Origin: Pseudomonadota bacterium | Lineage (GTDB): Bacteria; Pseudomonadota; Gammaproteobacteria; Pseudomonadales; Azotimanducaceae | Direction of reading: 5' to 3' | Length of the DNA: 21,842 nucleotides | Assembly (NCBI GenBank): GCA_009936895.1 | Contig: JAACDS010000245.1 | Span: 1-21,842 of the forward strand | Notes under the pieces: model-generated | What the model was told of the DNA's origin: nothing | Seen by the model: the letters and a program-made list of their open reading frames with translations, nothing else | Databases searched by the model: none | Program-made: the position numbers and the translations under genes | Part shown: positions 7,894 through 16,250 of the stretch, in pieces | How positions within the stretch are numbered: the first letter of the stretch is position 1 | Layout: the number at the start of each line of letters is the position of its first letter

Positions 7894-8046
7894 TGTTTCC
7901 CCCAATAAATCGTCGTTACTGCTCGAAAGTCTTTTATATCAGAAAATGGGGCACGGAACGGATTGCTGTATTCCCAATGAAGTCGCCTATTCCCTCCACA
8001 CCGCCAGCTTTGTTAACGTTAGCCCACAAAAAAAAAGAGACGTTAC
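7894..8046. promoter_or_regulatory. Divergent intergenic region, aldo/keto reductase / flavoprotein
   Basis: 153-base gap between divergent genes. It contains an 8-bp palindrome TAACGTTA, a run of nine A residues (8028-8036) and a second ACGTTA just before the flavoprotein ATG. A TATAAA reads on the minus strand toward the reductase, without a clear -35. The promoter function is inferred from layout. Confidence 0.35.
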
Positions 8047-9549
8047 ATGAGTCAGTCAATTGCCGTAGTCGGCGCTGGAATTTGTGGCCTGTTCACCGGC
8101 CTGTCCCTAGCGCGTAAGGGTTTCGACGTCACGTTGTTTGAACGAGATGTTCCGCCACCGCAAGGTAGTGCCGAGGATGCGTTCTTTTCGTGGCAGCGCC
8201 GAGGTGCCGCACAGTTTCGCCACCCACACGCGTTCTTGGGCCTCATGTGCAGTGTGCTGGGCGAGAACTATCCCGACTTACTGGATGAGCTACTTGCAGC
8301 GGGTGCGCGAAAAATGACCTTTGCCGACATGGTGCCCAAGCACCTGACGGATCAGTACCAACCCGAGCCCGGCGACGACAAGCTTTGGATGCTGCTGTGT
8401 CGCAGAGCAACCATTGAAACCATTCTGCGGCGCTATGTGGAACGCGAACCCAACCTGCGCATTCGCAGCCAAACATTTGTCACCGACGTGCTCGTCGCAC
8501 AAACACAGACCGGCACCGGCGAAAACACGCTCACCGTGACAGGTTTGGAGCTCACTGATCGACAGAACAAGAACTTAAAAAGCACCCACAGCGCAGACAT
8601 CATCGTGAATGCGTCTGGCCGTGCGGACAAGTTTTACCATTGGTTACAGGCCAAGGGTGCGGAGATCACCGAACAACGTGATGATGCTGAAATCGTGTAT
8701 TACACGAAGCATTACGCGCTGCGCGACGGCGTCAGCGAGCCGGAACGCGACAGCGACAACCCCTCTGCAGGTGATCTAGGCTATCTGAAGTACGGGGTTT
8801 TCCCTGGAGACAACGGTCATTTTGCGATCATCCTTTGCCTGCCCAACAACGAAAGCGAACTCAGAGACGCCGTGAAAGATGGCGACAAATTCGACCAAAT
8901 TTGCATGAACATTCCGGGACTGGTGCCTTGGATCAGCGAGGACAAGGCGACACCGACGACCGCCCCCTTTGGCATTGGCGAAATCCACGCGGTCTGGCGG
9001 GACTACATCCCCAGCGATGCAGCGCCTAAGCTGCTGAACTATTTCGCCGTTGGCGATGCGGCAGCGCGCACCAATCCCTTGTACGGCCGCGGCTGCAGTA
9101 CTGGCACCCTGCACGCGCACTTACTCAGCGAGGTGCTCAGCAGTGAGGACGACCCTTGGCAGCGGGCGCTGGCTTTTCGAGCCAAAACCGAAGAAGAAAT
9201 CAGGCCGATTTTTAATGCCAGCTTGAATGAAGACAAAAACGGCATTAAAAAAGCCGAGGCCGTTCGCGAAGGCCGCACGGTGGATAAGGCGAGATCACTA
9301 AAACAGTGGTTCGGGCTGGCCTTCGGCGACGCGCTGGTCGCAGCGGCCAAGTATCACCTGCACGTGCATCGAGGCATCATGCGCACGGTGAATCTGGTGG
9401 AAAAACCCGGCGCATTTTTAAAAGACAAGAAAATCCGCAACACCGTGTTCCGCTATATGCTGTTCGGTCGCAAAAAGAATGCGGCGGCTCGCATCCAGCG
9501 CGGTACCAGCCGTGACGATATGATTCGCACGGTCTGTGATCCGTCCTAG
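8047..9549 (+). CDS. FAD-dependent oxidoreductase/monooxygenase
   Basis: 500-residue flavoprotein. Rossmann FAD motif GAGICG (9-14) with the ribose-binding acidic residue in LFERD (30-34). A CRRATIE segment with Arg119 and the second FAD-contact motif AVGDAAARTNP (Gly336-Asp337) place it near the p-hydroxybenzoate-hydroxylase / geranylgeranyl-reductase / halogenase-like superfamily. The ordered C-terminal extension after about 400 is helical and basic and not one I can name. It might hydroxylate, epoxidise or reduce a hydrophobic substrate. It is followed after 61 bases by an SDR on the same strand, so an oxygenation-then-dehydrogenation pair is plausible. The ribosome site before the ATG is weak (AAGAGA). 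Confidence 0.83.
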   Translation: MSQSIAVVGAGICGLFTGLSLARKGFDVTLFERDVPPPQGSAEDAFFSWQRRGAAQFRHPHAFLGLMCSVLGENYPDLLDELLAAGARKMTFADMVPKHLTDQYQPEPGDDKLWMLLCRRATIETILRRYVEREPNLRIRSQTFVTDVLVAQTQTGTGENTLTVTGLELTDRQNKNLKSTHSADIIVNASGRADKFYHWLQAKGAEITEQRDDAEIVYYTKHYALRDGVSEPERDSDNPSAGDLGYLKYGVFPGDNGHFAIILCLPNNESELRDAVKDGDKFDQICMNIPGLVPWISEDKATPTTAPFGIGEIHAVWRDYIPSDAAPKLLNYFAVGDAAARTNPLYGRGCSTGTLHAHLLSEVLSSEDDPWQRALAFRAKTEEEIRPIFNASLNEDKNGIKKAEAVREGRTVDKARSLKQWFGLAFGDALVAAAKYHLHVHRGIMRTVNLVEKPGAFLKDKKIRNTVFRYMLFGRKKNAAARIQRGTSRDDMIRTVCDPS

Positions 9550-9610
9550 CACATCACACGACGTTTAGATTCGCCGGCTTCGACCGGTATCCCATGCAAG
9601 GAAATCCGTA

Positions 9611-10405
9611 ATGCAAAATCTCTTCTCAGTTCAAGGCAAAGTCGTTGTCGTTACCGGCGGCTCACGAGGCATCGGCGAAATGATCGCCGCTGGCTATTTG
9701 GCCAACGGCGCCAAGGTCTACATAACCTCGCGTAAGGCCGACGTCTGTGACGCGACCGCAGCCCGCTTGATGGACACCTATGGCGGCGAATGTGTGTCCA
9801 TTCCAGCGGATATGGCGACATTGGCGAGCATCGAAGGTTTTGTGAGCGAATTTCGCACCAAGGAAACCCATCTGGATGTACTTGTGAATAACGCCGGGGT
9901 CGCTTGGGGTGCACCATTGGAAGACTTTCCTGAGGTGGGCTGGGACAAGGTCATGGACACCAATGTGAAAGGCGTCTTTTTCCTGACGCAGAAGCTGCTG
10001 CCTTTGTTGGAGCAAAACGCGGCGCATGGCAGCCCCGCCCACGTCATCAATGTGGGTTCCATCGATGGCATCAAGACGCCGATTTTCGATAATTTTTCCT
10101 ATGGACCCTCGAAAGCCGCAGTTCACCACCTGACCCGCGTTTTGGCCGCGCATTTGATCAAGCGCCACATTATCGTTAATGGCATCGCACCGGGGCCCTT
10201 TCCGACCTATATGCTCAGTGCTGGTGTGGGCGGCGGCGGTGATACCGAAAACACGGATTGGGATGCCCTGGGCAAGGGCAATCCGCGCGGACGGGTGGGC
10301 ACCCCTGAAGACATTGCGGGACTGGCGATTTTTCTCAGCTCCCGGGCCAGCGGCTTCACCGTGGGCGACGTGATCACCTGCGACGGCGGATCTGTCGTCT
10401 CTTAG
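9611..10405 (+). CDS. Short-chain dehydrogenase/reductase, RhlG/FabG-like
   Basis: 264 residues with the full classical tetrad: TGGSRGIG (15-22), NNAG (93-96), Asn118, Ser150 in NVGS, and Tyr164 with Lys168 in YGPSK. Arg41 after the second beta strand (TSRK) favours NADPH. The pattern PSKAAVHHLTR and the C-terminal CDGG resemble RhlG-like 3-oxoacyl reductases, but the family is too broad for a substrate call. The ATG at 9611 has AAGGA (9598-9602) eight bases upstream. It follows the flavoprotein by 61 bases on the same strand, likely co-transcribed, and may oxidise the alcohol that enzyme makes. It ends with TAG and faces the ACAD-like gene convergently. Confidence 0.9.
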   Translation: MQNLFSVQGKVVVVTGGSRGIGEMIAAGYLANGAKVYITSRKADVCDATAARLMDTYGGECVSIPADMATLASIEGFVSEFRTKETHLDVLVNNAGVAWGAPLEDFPEVGWDKVMDTNVKGVFFLTQKLLPLLEQNAAHGSPAHVINVGSIDGIKTPIFDNFSYGPSKAAVHHLTRVLAAHLIKRHIIVNGIAPGPFPTYMLSAGVGGGGDTENTDWDALGKGNPRGRVGTPEDIAGLAIFLSSRASGFTVGDVITCDGGSVVS

Positions 10406-10436
10406 CACACTGACGTCCCATCTCGACGATCTGGCG

Positions 10437-11252
10437 CTAGGTTATCTGGCGCTTTTGCAGACCCGGGGAATACATACTGATTAAACGCTGGTCTTTCCCC
10501 CAAGCCGGGGAGGCACTTTCCGGCACCTCAGCCCTCAACGCCTGCACCGCATGATCCACCTCTTTTAACTCCGCTAGACCTTCAAGATTGGCAGGCACGT
10601 TCGCTACCAGCGTGGCCAACCGCTGAATCAGCCGCTCGCAGCGTTCCGCTTGGGCGACAAATTTTCCCGCCCACGCACAGAACGCCGTGTAAATGTATAG
10701 CGTTTCCCGTAGACCAAAATGCGCCACTTGGCTGGCGTCCAGCGGTGTTGGTACCGCGACATTGTCCAGATGAGCGATCCCTTGACTCATTTCGGCCAGA
10801 AAGTCGCCATATTTGTCCGTCAAGTTCAGACCCTCAGTCGCCCGTTCAATGCTGTAGTAATTTGCCGCTCCTCCGCGATCCGCTTTGATCACCAAGTGCG
10901 ACAACGATGCGCTGCAGGCAACCCAGGTTTTATAGCCACTCAGCTGCACGCTGCCGTTGTGGTGCAGGGCTTTGACCCCGGGCAGGGGCGGGTCATTCTT
11001 TCGGTCCTCGGAAACGGCAAAGGCTGCGATGCCATCAGTCGAAAGTTCAGCAAAGGTATGGCGCAGCGCACACTGATATCCGGCCACAAACACCCAAGCC
11101 ATACGGTCAGCCAGCAAGCCGCCCTGCACCGCTTGGGCGGTCAGGGAGTCCAACCCAGAGACCTGTTCTGACCACAGCGCTGCGTAGGCGTGTTCGTCTG
11201 GAACCTCTATCGCCCCGTAAGCGGCCAATGTTGTTTGGTAATCAACTGTCAT
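10437..11252 (-). CDS. Short acyl-CoA-dehydrogenase-like protein
   Basis: 271 residues against roughly 380 for a full acyl-CoA dehydrogenase. The central beta-domain is the recognisable part: a SED segment near 81-83, then LSGYKTWVACSASLSHLVIKA (104-124), the counterpart of the ACAD G-x-K-x-W-I-T strand, and AHLDNVAVP (160-168), the usual domain-closing motif. The N-terminal helical domain is shortened and the C-terminal helical domain is reduced; I see no equivalent of the catalytic Glu. The start ATG overlaps the dioxygenase stop (ATGA, 11249-11252), so translation is coupled. It could be a degenerate dehydrogenase, a flavin-binding partner subunit or a non-catalytic acyl-binding protein. 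The gene ends with TAG. Confidence 0.7.
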   Translation of the reverse strand: MTVDYQTTLAAYGAIEVPDEHAYAALWSEQVSGLDSLTAQAVQGGLLADRMAWVFVAGYQCALRHTFAELSTDGIAAFAVSEDRKNDPPLPGVKALHHNGSVQLSGYKTWVACSASLSHLVIKADRGGAANYYSIERATEGLNLTDKYGDFLAEMSQGIAHLDNVAVPTPLDASQVAHFGLRETLYIYTAFCAWAGKFVAQAERCERLIQRLATLVANVPANLEGLAELKEVDHAVQALRAEVPESASPAWGKDQRLISMYSPGLQKRQIT

Positions 11253-12034
11253 ACCGGTGCACTCCCTCGCACCTGCAGGCGATGAATCAAACGCGGATCG
11301 TCGCCATGATCGTGAACCGCATAGTGCAGCAAGCAGCGGTTATCCCACATCACCAGGTCGCCTGCCTGCCACTGATGCCGCGCTTGATATTCGGGACGAA
11401 CGCAGTGTTCAAACAGGTAGTCCAACAACACCTTACTTTCCTGCCGTGACCAATCACGAAACTGTCGGGTAAATGCCCGGCAGACATACAGCGCACGCTG
11501 ACCGGTTTCGTCATGCGTTCGTACGACCGGGTGTTCGGCCTCAGACGCTTGATCCGGATCCTGACCGTACAAGCGCGCCAGATCCTTGGCTGAGTGCAGG
11601 GCCACCAACGAATCCACCAAGGACTTCATACCAGTGCTCAGCTCTTTGTAGGCGTGAATCTGATTCGCAAAGGCGGTTTCACCGCCAATGGCCGGCGCCT
11701 CAAGGGCATAGAGCATGGTGAGCTTTGGCGGCTTGGGGTCATAGGTCATATCCGAATGCCAATGCTGGTTCACGTCGCGCTTTTTACCGTGATTACGCAG
11801 CTCGATTATATTCGGGTAGCCCGGCAAACTGCCGTAAGGAAAGGGCACCAATTCGCCCCAATGCTGGGCGAACGCGATTTGTTCGTCTGGCGTTAGCTGC
11901 TGCTTCGGAAAGACCAATACGTGATGCTCTCCGAACAGTTCGTTCAGCGTCGCGGCTTCGTCCTCTCCCACCGCACGCACATCGAGGTCTTCTATCACTG
12001 CCCCAAGGGGCGCTGCCATTTTCGTTACGCGCAT
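11249..12034 (-). CDS. TauD/TfdA-family Fe(II)/2-oxoglutarate dioxygenase (copy 2)
   Basis: 261 residues. Iron ligands His93 and Asp95 in HWHSDMTY and His237 in CLLHYAV; Arg248/Arg252 near the C-terminus can bind 2-oxoglutarate. GGETAFANQIHAY near 118-129 is the standard TauD segment. It differs clearly from copy 1 (shorter N-terminal region, different substrate-pocket segments), so the two are paralogues or separate acquisitions rather than a recent duplication. The stop codon overlaps the start of the ACAD-like gene by four bases, so the two products are made together. It is divergent from the MaoC-like gene. A hydroxylated acid or acyl product handled by the partner is possible, but the substrate is unknown. 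Confidence 0.9.
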   Translation of the reverse strand: MRVTKMAAPLGAVIEDLDVRAVGEDEAATLNELFGEHHVLVFPKQQLTPDEQIAFAQHWGELVPFPYGSLPGYPNIIELRNHGKKRDVNQHWHSDMTYDPKPPKLTMLYALEAPAIGGETAFANQIHAYKELSTGMKSLVDSLVALHSAKDLARLYGQDPDQASEAEHPVVRTHDETGQRALYVCRAFTRQFRDWSRQESKVLLDYLFEHCVRPEYQARHQWQAGDLVMWDNRCLLHYAVHDHGDDPRLIHRLQVRGSAPV

Positions 12035-12152
12035 TCACTATCCTTACTGCAAACCAGCCATCACTTCACCACAACCGGTCGAATTTTACCCCTGCAAAAC
12101 CCTCCACCAGAAAGGTTACACTCGCGGCGAATTCTTTAATGCGGAGCAAGAT
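12035..12152. promoter_or_regulatory. Divergent intergenic region, dioxygenase 2 / MaoC-like
   Basis: 118-base gap between divergent genes. GGAG before the MaoC-like ATG is a usable ribosome site. I found no convincing -35/-10 pair or operator repeat; a regulatory role follows only from gene orientation. Confidence 0.3.
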
Positions 12153-13013
12153 ATGCCTTTCAGCACCAGCACAATCGGTACACAAACGGAATCCGTCCAG
12201 CACACCACCGATGCGCGCTGGCTGATGGCCTATGCCGGAAGCCTCGGAGATACGAATCCGATGTACATGGATACGACCCGCGAAATCTATGCCCACCCGG
12301 TCTTTCCGGTGTGTCTGGAGTGGCCGTCCATACAAGCCACCCGTCAGCTCGCCGGCGCAGGCGGACTAACAGATAGCGAAGCAAGCAAGGGTGTACACGC
12401 CACCCACGATCTGCACATTTACCGAACCATCGGCCCCAATGAAACGCTACGCACACAGGTTCGGGTGATTGACGTGCGGGAAATCCGGCCCGGTGCCGCC
12501 TGCGTTATGCAAATCGACACACTAGACAGCGAAAATCAGCTGGTTTGCCGAACCTATCAGACCAGCATTTACCGCGGTGTGGGTGTAAGCCAAGACCACG
12601 GCAACCCAGGAAAAGCCGCTCCGCCCTTGCCGGCGCAAGCCTCGGACTTTGAGGTGGACAACGTGATTTCCATTCCCGTGGCCGCACATTTGGCCCATAC
12701 CTACTCCGAATGCGCTCACATATGGAATCCGATTCACACCGACCGTGCGGTTGCCCTTGCCGCAGGCCTACCCGACATCATTTTGCATGGCACCGCAACA
12801 CTTGCATTGGCGGTGAGCGCCTTGGTCGATCAACAGTTAGGTGGGAATGCCGTTAGGGTGACTCGCCTGGGTGGCCGGTTCGCCGCCATGGTGTTGATGC
12901 CCAGCGATATTGAACTTCAGATGGGCAAGGCCGATAACGGCAGTATCGGGTTTCGTGTGCTTAACGCGCAGGGCCAAGAAGCCATCAGCCAAGGCTTCCT
13001 GAGTTACCAGTAG
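12153..13013 (+). CDS. MaoC-family double-hotdog dehydratase-like protein
   Basis: 286 residues with two hotdog halves. The first half has LGDTNPMYMD (31-40), the second HIWNPIHTD (189-197) and ILHGTATLALA (210-220), both echoes of the R-specific enoyl-CoA hydratase motif G-D-x-N-P-[LIV]-H. In the canonical motif Asp and His are five residues apart. Here half 1 keeps Asp33 but has Tyr38, and half 2 keeps His195 but has Ile190. The enzyme may hydrate or dehydrate an acyl-CoA by a changed mechanism, or bind rather than catalyse. The stop is TAG. It stands alone on this strand between the dioxygenase pair and the converging MHS carrier, so it may be an independent unit. Confidence 0.82.
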   Translation: MPFSTSTIGTQTESVQHTTDARWLMAYAGSLGDTNPMYMDTTREIYAHPVFPVCLEWPSIQATRQLAGAGGLTDSEASKGVHATHDLHIYRTIGPNETLRTQVRVIDVREIRPGAACVMQIDTLDSENQLVCRTYQTSIYRGVGVSQDHGNPGKAAPPLPAQASDFEVDNVISIPVAAHLAHTYSECAHIWNPIHTDRAVALAAGLPDIILHGTATLALAVSALVDQQLGGNAVRVTRLGGRFAAMVLMPSDIELQMGKADNGSIGFRVLNAQGQEAISQGFLSYQ

Positions 13014-13065
13014 CCTTGCTGTTTAGAAGCCAGATCGACAAAACGTCGAGTCTCGCGCGGCGACG

Positions 13066-14403
13066 CTAGACGACCTTGTCTAAGTCCCGGTTGTCTGTTT
13101 CCTTCAACGCATGAATCGCAAACCATGTCAGCACGTTGGCTAGCGCAATGTAGCCCGCAACCCACATAGAGCTGCCAAAGATCAGCAACAAGGTTGTCGC
13201 GATAATGGGTGCAAAACCACCGCCTAAAATAGCACCCAACTGATAACCCAGTGAGGCGCCAGAATAGCGAACCTCAGTGCTGAACAACTCGGACAATAGC
13301 GCCGCCTGAGGGCCATACATCATGGAAATGAAGATATGACTGATGGAGAGACCCGCGGTAATCAGATACCAATTGCCGGTGTCGATCATGGCGAACATCA
13401 CGAAGGCCCAAATGCCGGTCAGGATCGCACCCAGCTTGTAGATGCCCCGGCGTCCATGACGGTCCGACCAAGCGCCAAAGAAAAAATTTGCCGGAATCGC
13501 GAACATCGTGCTGACGAGCACGGCCGTCAGCATATCCGAGCGCGCAATGTTCAAACCCTCGGGGTCCGTGCCGTAAGAAATGATGAAGGCAACACAAATG
13601 TAGAAGGTCACTTGCACACCCAAGAACGAGCCCGCAGCCAAGGCTATTTCCCTCGGGTAGGTGGTCAACGCTTTGAGCACTGGTGAGCGTGGCTTAGCCT
13701 CCGCGGGCTGAGAAGCTTCCGCCAACTCTTTGAACGCTTCGGTGTCTTCCAACTTGAGCTGCACGTAAAGACTCAGGCCGATAAGCAGCACACTGGAAAT
13801 GAAGGGCACCCGCCAGCCCCAATCCATAAAAGCTTCATCAGACAGACTGCCGCTCACCGCGAGGAACGCGAGATTGGCGAGCACCAAACCCGCCGGCGCG
13901 CCACATTGCGCGAAAGCACCATAGAAACCGCGTTGGTTCGATGGCGCGTTTTCCGTCACCAACAACATCGCGCCGCCCCACTGCCCACCAACGGCCAAAC
14001 CCTGAACAAAGCGCAAAAAAATCAGCAACACAGGTGCCAGTGGTCCAATCTGGGCGTAGCTGGGCAACAAGCCGATCAGCGTAGTCGCCACCCCCATCAT
14101 CATCAATGCAGTCACCAAGGCAGCCTTTCGCCCTACCCGATCCCCAAAATGGCCAAACACCACGCCGCCAATGGGACGTGCTAAAAAACCAACGGCAAAG
14201 GTGCTGAAAGAAGCCAGCAGGCTGACATAGCGCGGCATGTCTTCGGAAAAAAACAGGACAGGAAAGACCAAGGCTGCCGCAGTTCCGTAAATAAAGAAGT
14301 CATACCATTCGATACTCGTGCCACCCAAGGCGGTCATGGCGACGGTACGCATGGAGCGAGCATCAGGTTCCGAATTAGCTTGATTGTCGTGTTGATCTGT
14401 CAT
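13066..14403 (-). CDS. MHS-family MFS transporter (metabolite:H+ symporter)
   Basis: 445-residue, 12-helix inner-membrane carrier. The MHS signature near the N-terminus is clear: IEWYDFFIYG (31-40), then GHFGDRVGRKAAL (84-96), the loop 2-3 motif, and RFVQGLAVGGQWGGA in the fourth-helix region. Members import organic acids, osmolytes, shikimate, alpha-ketoglutarate or similar compounds with protons. Which of these applies is not readable here. The start ATG has AAGGA about nine bases upstream. It is divergent from modA across 182 bases and converges on the MaoC-like gene. It is one of three organic-solute carriers in the window, and the likely uptake route for one of the catabolic branches. 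Confidence 0.9.
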   Translation of the reverse strand: MTDQHDNQANSEPDARSMRTVAMTALGGTSIEWYDFFIYGTAAALVFPVLFFSEDMPRYVSLLASFSTFAVGFLARPIGGVVFGHFGDRVGRKAALVTALMMMGVATTLIGLLPSYAQIGPLAPVLLIFLRFVQGLAVGGQWGGAMLLVTENAPSNQRGFYGAFAQCGAPAGLVLANLAFLAVSGSLSDEAFMDWGWRVPFISSVLLIGLSLYVQLKLEDTEAFKELAEASQPAEAKPRSPVLKALTTYPREIALAAGSFLGVQVTFYICVAFIISYGTDPEGLNIARSDMLTAVLVSTMFAIPANFFFGAWSDRHGRRGIYKLGAILTGIWAFVMFAMIDTGNWYLITAGLSISHIFISMMYGPQAALLSELFSTEVRYSGASLGYQLGAILGGGFAPIIATTLLLIFGSSMWVAGYIALANVLTWFAIHALKETDNRDLDKVV

Positions 14404-14585
14404 GTTGCTAGTATCCTTGGATCATTGGCGATGCGATGCGACCGCAATAAAAGGAGCACTCATCCCAATATTTCTCTAAGACAGGAACAGCGCGAGTCCA
14501 CATGAGCAATTGGATTCCCCTCCGTCTCGCTCTTAGGTCATCATATCGCATTACAGCAAGATAACGAGGCCGGCATCTGGAACCC
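14404..14585. promoter_or_regulatory. Divergent intergenic region, MHS carrier / modA
   Basis: 182-base gap between divergent genes. I looked for a ModE-type operator palindrome and for a molybdenum-cofactor riboswitch fold upstream of modA and saw neither. The promoters could not be placed with confidence. Confidence 0.3.
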
Positions 14586-15338
14586 ATGAAAATCCGACTT
14601 TTCCTGTTAGCGGCTATTGTCGCCACGATGCCGCACGCAGCCGCTGACGCACCCTTGCGTATTGCGGTTGCGAGCAACTTCGCCCCGCAACTGAAAAACG
14701 CAGTAGCCGCGTATCAAACCCAACGTTCCGATTCGGGTAAGATTTCCATCAGTGTGGGCTCAACAGGAAAATTGTTTGCCCAGATCAGACAAGGTGCGCC
14801 CTTCGATTTGTTTTTTGCCGCCGACCAACCACGTCCCGCCAGACTGTACGACGAAGGTTTTACAACCGGACCGAACCAAACCTATACCACAGGACGATTG
14901 GTTTTTTGGCATCCCAAGCGGGCAGCATCGACGGCACTGACAAAACAGATGGATCAAACGCAGCGGCTCGCCATGGCAAACCCCGCACTCGCTCCCTATG
15001 GACTGGCGGCCCAGCAAACCATGGCCTATCTGAACTGGAACCCCAAGGCCAACACCGTAATCGCAACGGCGGAAAATGTCGGTCAAACCTACGCCATGAT
15101 CGTGACCGGCAACGCCGATGCGGGCTTCGTGGCGCTATCTCAAGTCCTTGAGCAACGGGTGCCCGAAGGCACCTTCACCACCGTGTCCGCGGCCGCCCAT
15201 GACCCGATCAAGCAAGACGTGGTGTTGCTCAACACCGGATCGCAATCAGCACGCGCCGCAGATTTCCTCGACTGCTTTATGGACAATCATGCCCAAACAC
15301 AAAACGCTGCCTTCGGGGCTGGTTCTATCGTCCAATAA
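14586..15338 (+). CDS. modA: Molybdate ABC transporter periplasmic binding protein ModA
   Basis: 250 residues with a Sec signal peptide: MKIRLFLLAAIVATMPHAAA then DAPLRIAVASNF, cleavage probably near 20-22. The mature protein shows the ModA ligand segments: ASNF (29-32), SVGSTGKLF (56-64) and DLFFAADQPRP (74-84). It later has GNADAGFVALSQV, the usual domain-2 closure. It binds molybdate or tungstate in the periplasm and hands it to ModBC. No modB or modC is adjacent, so it is an orphan here. The gene overlaps the converging crotonase by 14 bases at the 3' ends (15325-15338). The start ATG has only a weak ribosome site. Confidence 0.9.
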   Translation: MKIRLFLLAAIVATMPHAAADAPLRIAVASNFAPQLKNAVAAYQTQRSDSGKISISVGSTGKLFAQIRQGAPFDLFFAADQPRPARLYDEGFTTGPNQTYTTGRLVFWHPKRAASTALTKQMDQTQRLAMANPALAPYGLAAQQTMAYLNWNPKANTVIATAENVGQTYAMIVTGNADAGFVALSQVLEQRVPEGTFTTVSAAAHDPIKQDVVLLNTGSQSARAADFLDCFMDNHAQTQNAAFGAGSIVQ

Positions 15339-16167
15339 AGACTGGATCTCGCTTCTCAACAAATGCCTTGGTTGCGTTGCGATGATCTTCAGTGCGGCCA
15401 CACTGCCGATGGTGAGTCGCTTCAAGGTCGAGACAGTCGTTCAGGTCACCCGACGACAACGCCCGCGCAAAGTTCTCTTTCATGTAGCGATAGGCCACCG
15501 TAGGCCCCGTGGCCAGCTGGCCGGCAATTGCTTCAGCCTTGGCCGTCAACTCGTCGGGCTCGCACACCCAGTTCGTCAGCCCAAGGTCGAGGGCCTCATG
15601 AGCGCTCACCCGTTCGGACAAAAAGTAGAGTTGTCTGGCCTTGGCCGTGCCCACCAGCTGAGACATAAAGAACGTACCGCCGTAGTCACCAGAAAAACCC
15701 ACCTTAGCGAATGCCGTGGTCATGATGGCCGTACTCGCCATGATGCGCATATCACAGGCCAGGGCCAGTGACAGACCAGCACCTGCGGCCGCACCGGGCA
15801 GCACCGCAATGGTGGGCTTCGGCATGTTATACAGCCTGCCAGCGGTAGCACGCTGGGCAATGCGCTGACGATGCACGGCTTCATCAATGGTGTCCTGAGC
15901 CGCACCACCGGTGGTTTCTGCATCCCCGCTGCGGGCGGCCATACCCTTGACGTCTCCACCAGCGCAAAACCCCTTGCCTGCCCCGGTCAGCACCACGCAA
16001 CGCACATCAGCATTCAGTTCCGCATCTTCTAATTGAGCGGCCAGTGCAGTGCTCATCTTGCCCGTTAATGAGTTGCGCGCTTCGGGTCGATTCATCGTCA
16101 GCGTTAACACCCCTGCCTCCAGAGTTGCCAGCAGTTCCTTGGTGCCTGTATCAATTTGCTCCGTCAT
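15325..16167 (-). CDS. Enoyl-CoA hydratase/isomerase family protein (crotonase)
   Basis: 280-residue crotonase. Oxyanion-hole motifs: GFCAGGDVKG (66-75) and LPGAAAGAGLSLALACD (123-139). The two catalytic Glu of classical hydratase appear absent: the first position is Ser133, and the second falls on a non-acidic residue near 153-154. Instead Asp161 lies in GFSGDYGGTFF, the position used by several isomerase or other crotonase subtypes. So the product may be an isomerase or another CoA-ester lyase rather than a true hydratase. A strong GGAGGA ribosome site (16175-16180) precedes the ATG. It stands alone, converging on modA and divergent from the DUF2306 remnant. Confidence 0.87.
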   Translation of the reverse strand: MTEQIDTGTKELLATLEAGVLTLTMNRPEARNSLTGKMSTALAAQLEDAELNADVRCVVLTGAGKGFCAGGDVKGMAARSGDAETTGGAAQDTIDEAVHRQRIAQRATAGRLYNMPKPTIAVLPGAAAGAGLSLALACDMRIMASTAIMTTAFAKVGFSGDYGGTFFMSQLVGTAKARQLYFLSERVSAHEALDLGLTNWVCEPDELTAKAEAIAGQLATGPTVAYRYMKENFARALSSGDLNDCLDLEATHHRQCGRTEDHRNATKAFVEKRDPVFIGR

Positions 16168-16250
16168 CGTTCTCTCCTCCTAAAAGTCTTTGGCCTGAGC
16201 TGATCAATGTTCATGCAAATACACAGGCTCTCAGCACCGGCCCAATACCC

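Noticed and set aside
9662..10408. A 248-codon open frame on the minus strand opposite the second SDR
   Set aside because: The plus-strand SDR has a complete catalytic tetrad and ribosome site. The opposite frame has no recognisable motif and is a codon-bias shadow.
13014..13065. Possible terminator TCGAC-AAAAC-GTCGA between MaoC and the MHS carrier
   Set aside because: The stem is only five pairs and lacks a U-tract; not strong enough to call.
15118..15771. A 217-codon plus-strand open frame spanning the end of modA and the antisense of the crotonase
   Set aside because: It crosses two well-supported genes in other frames and shows no family pattern.
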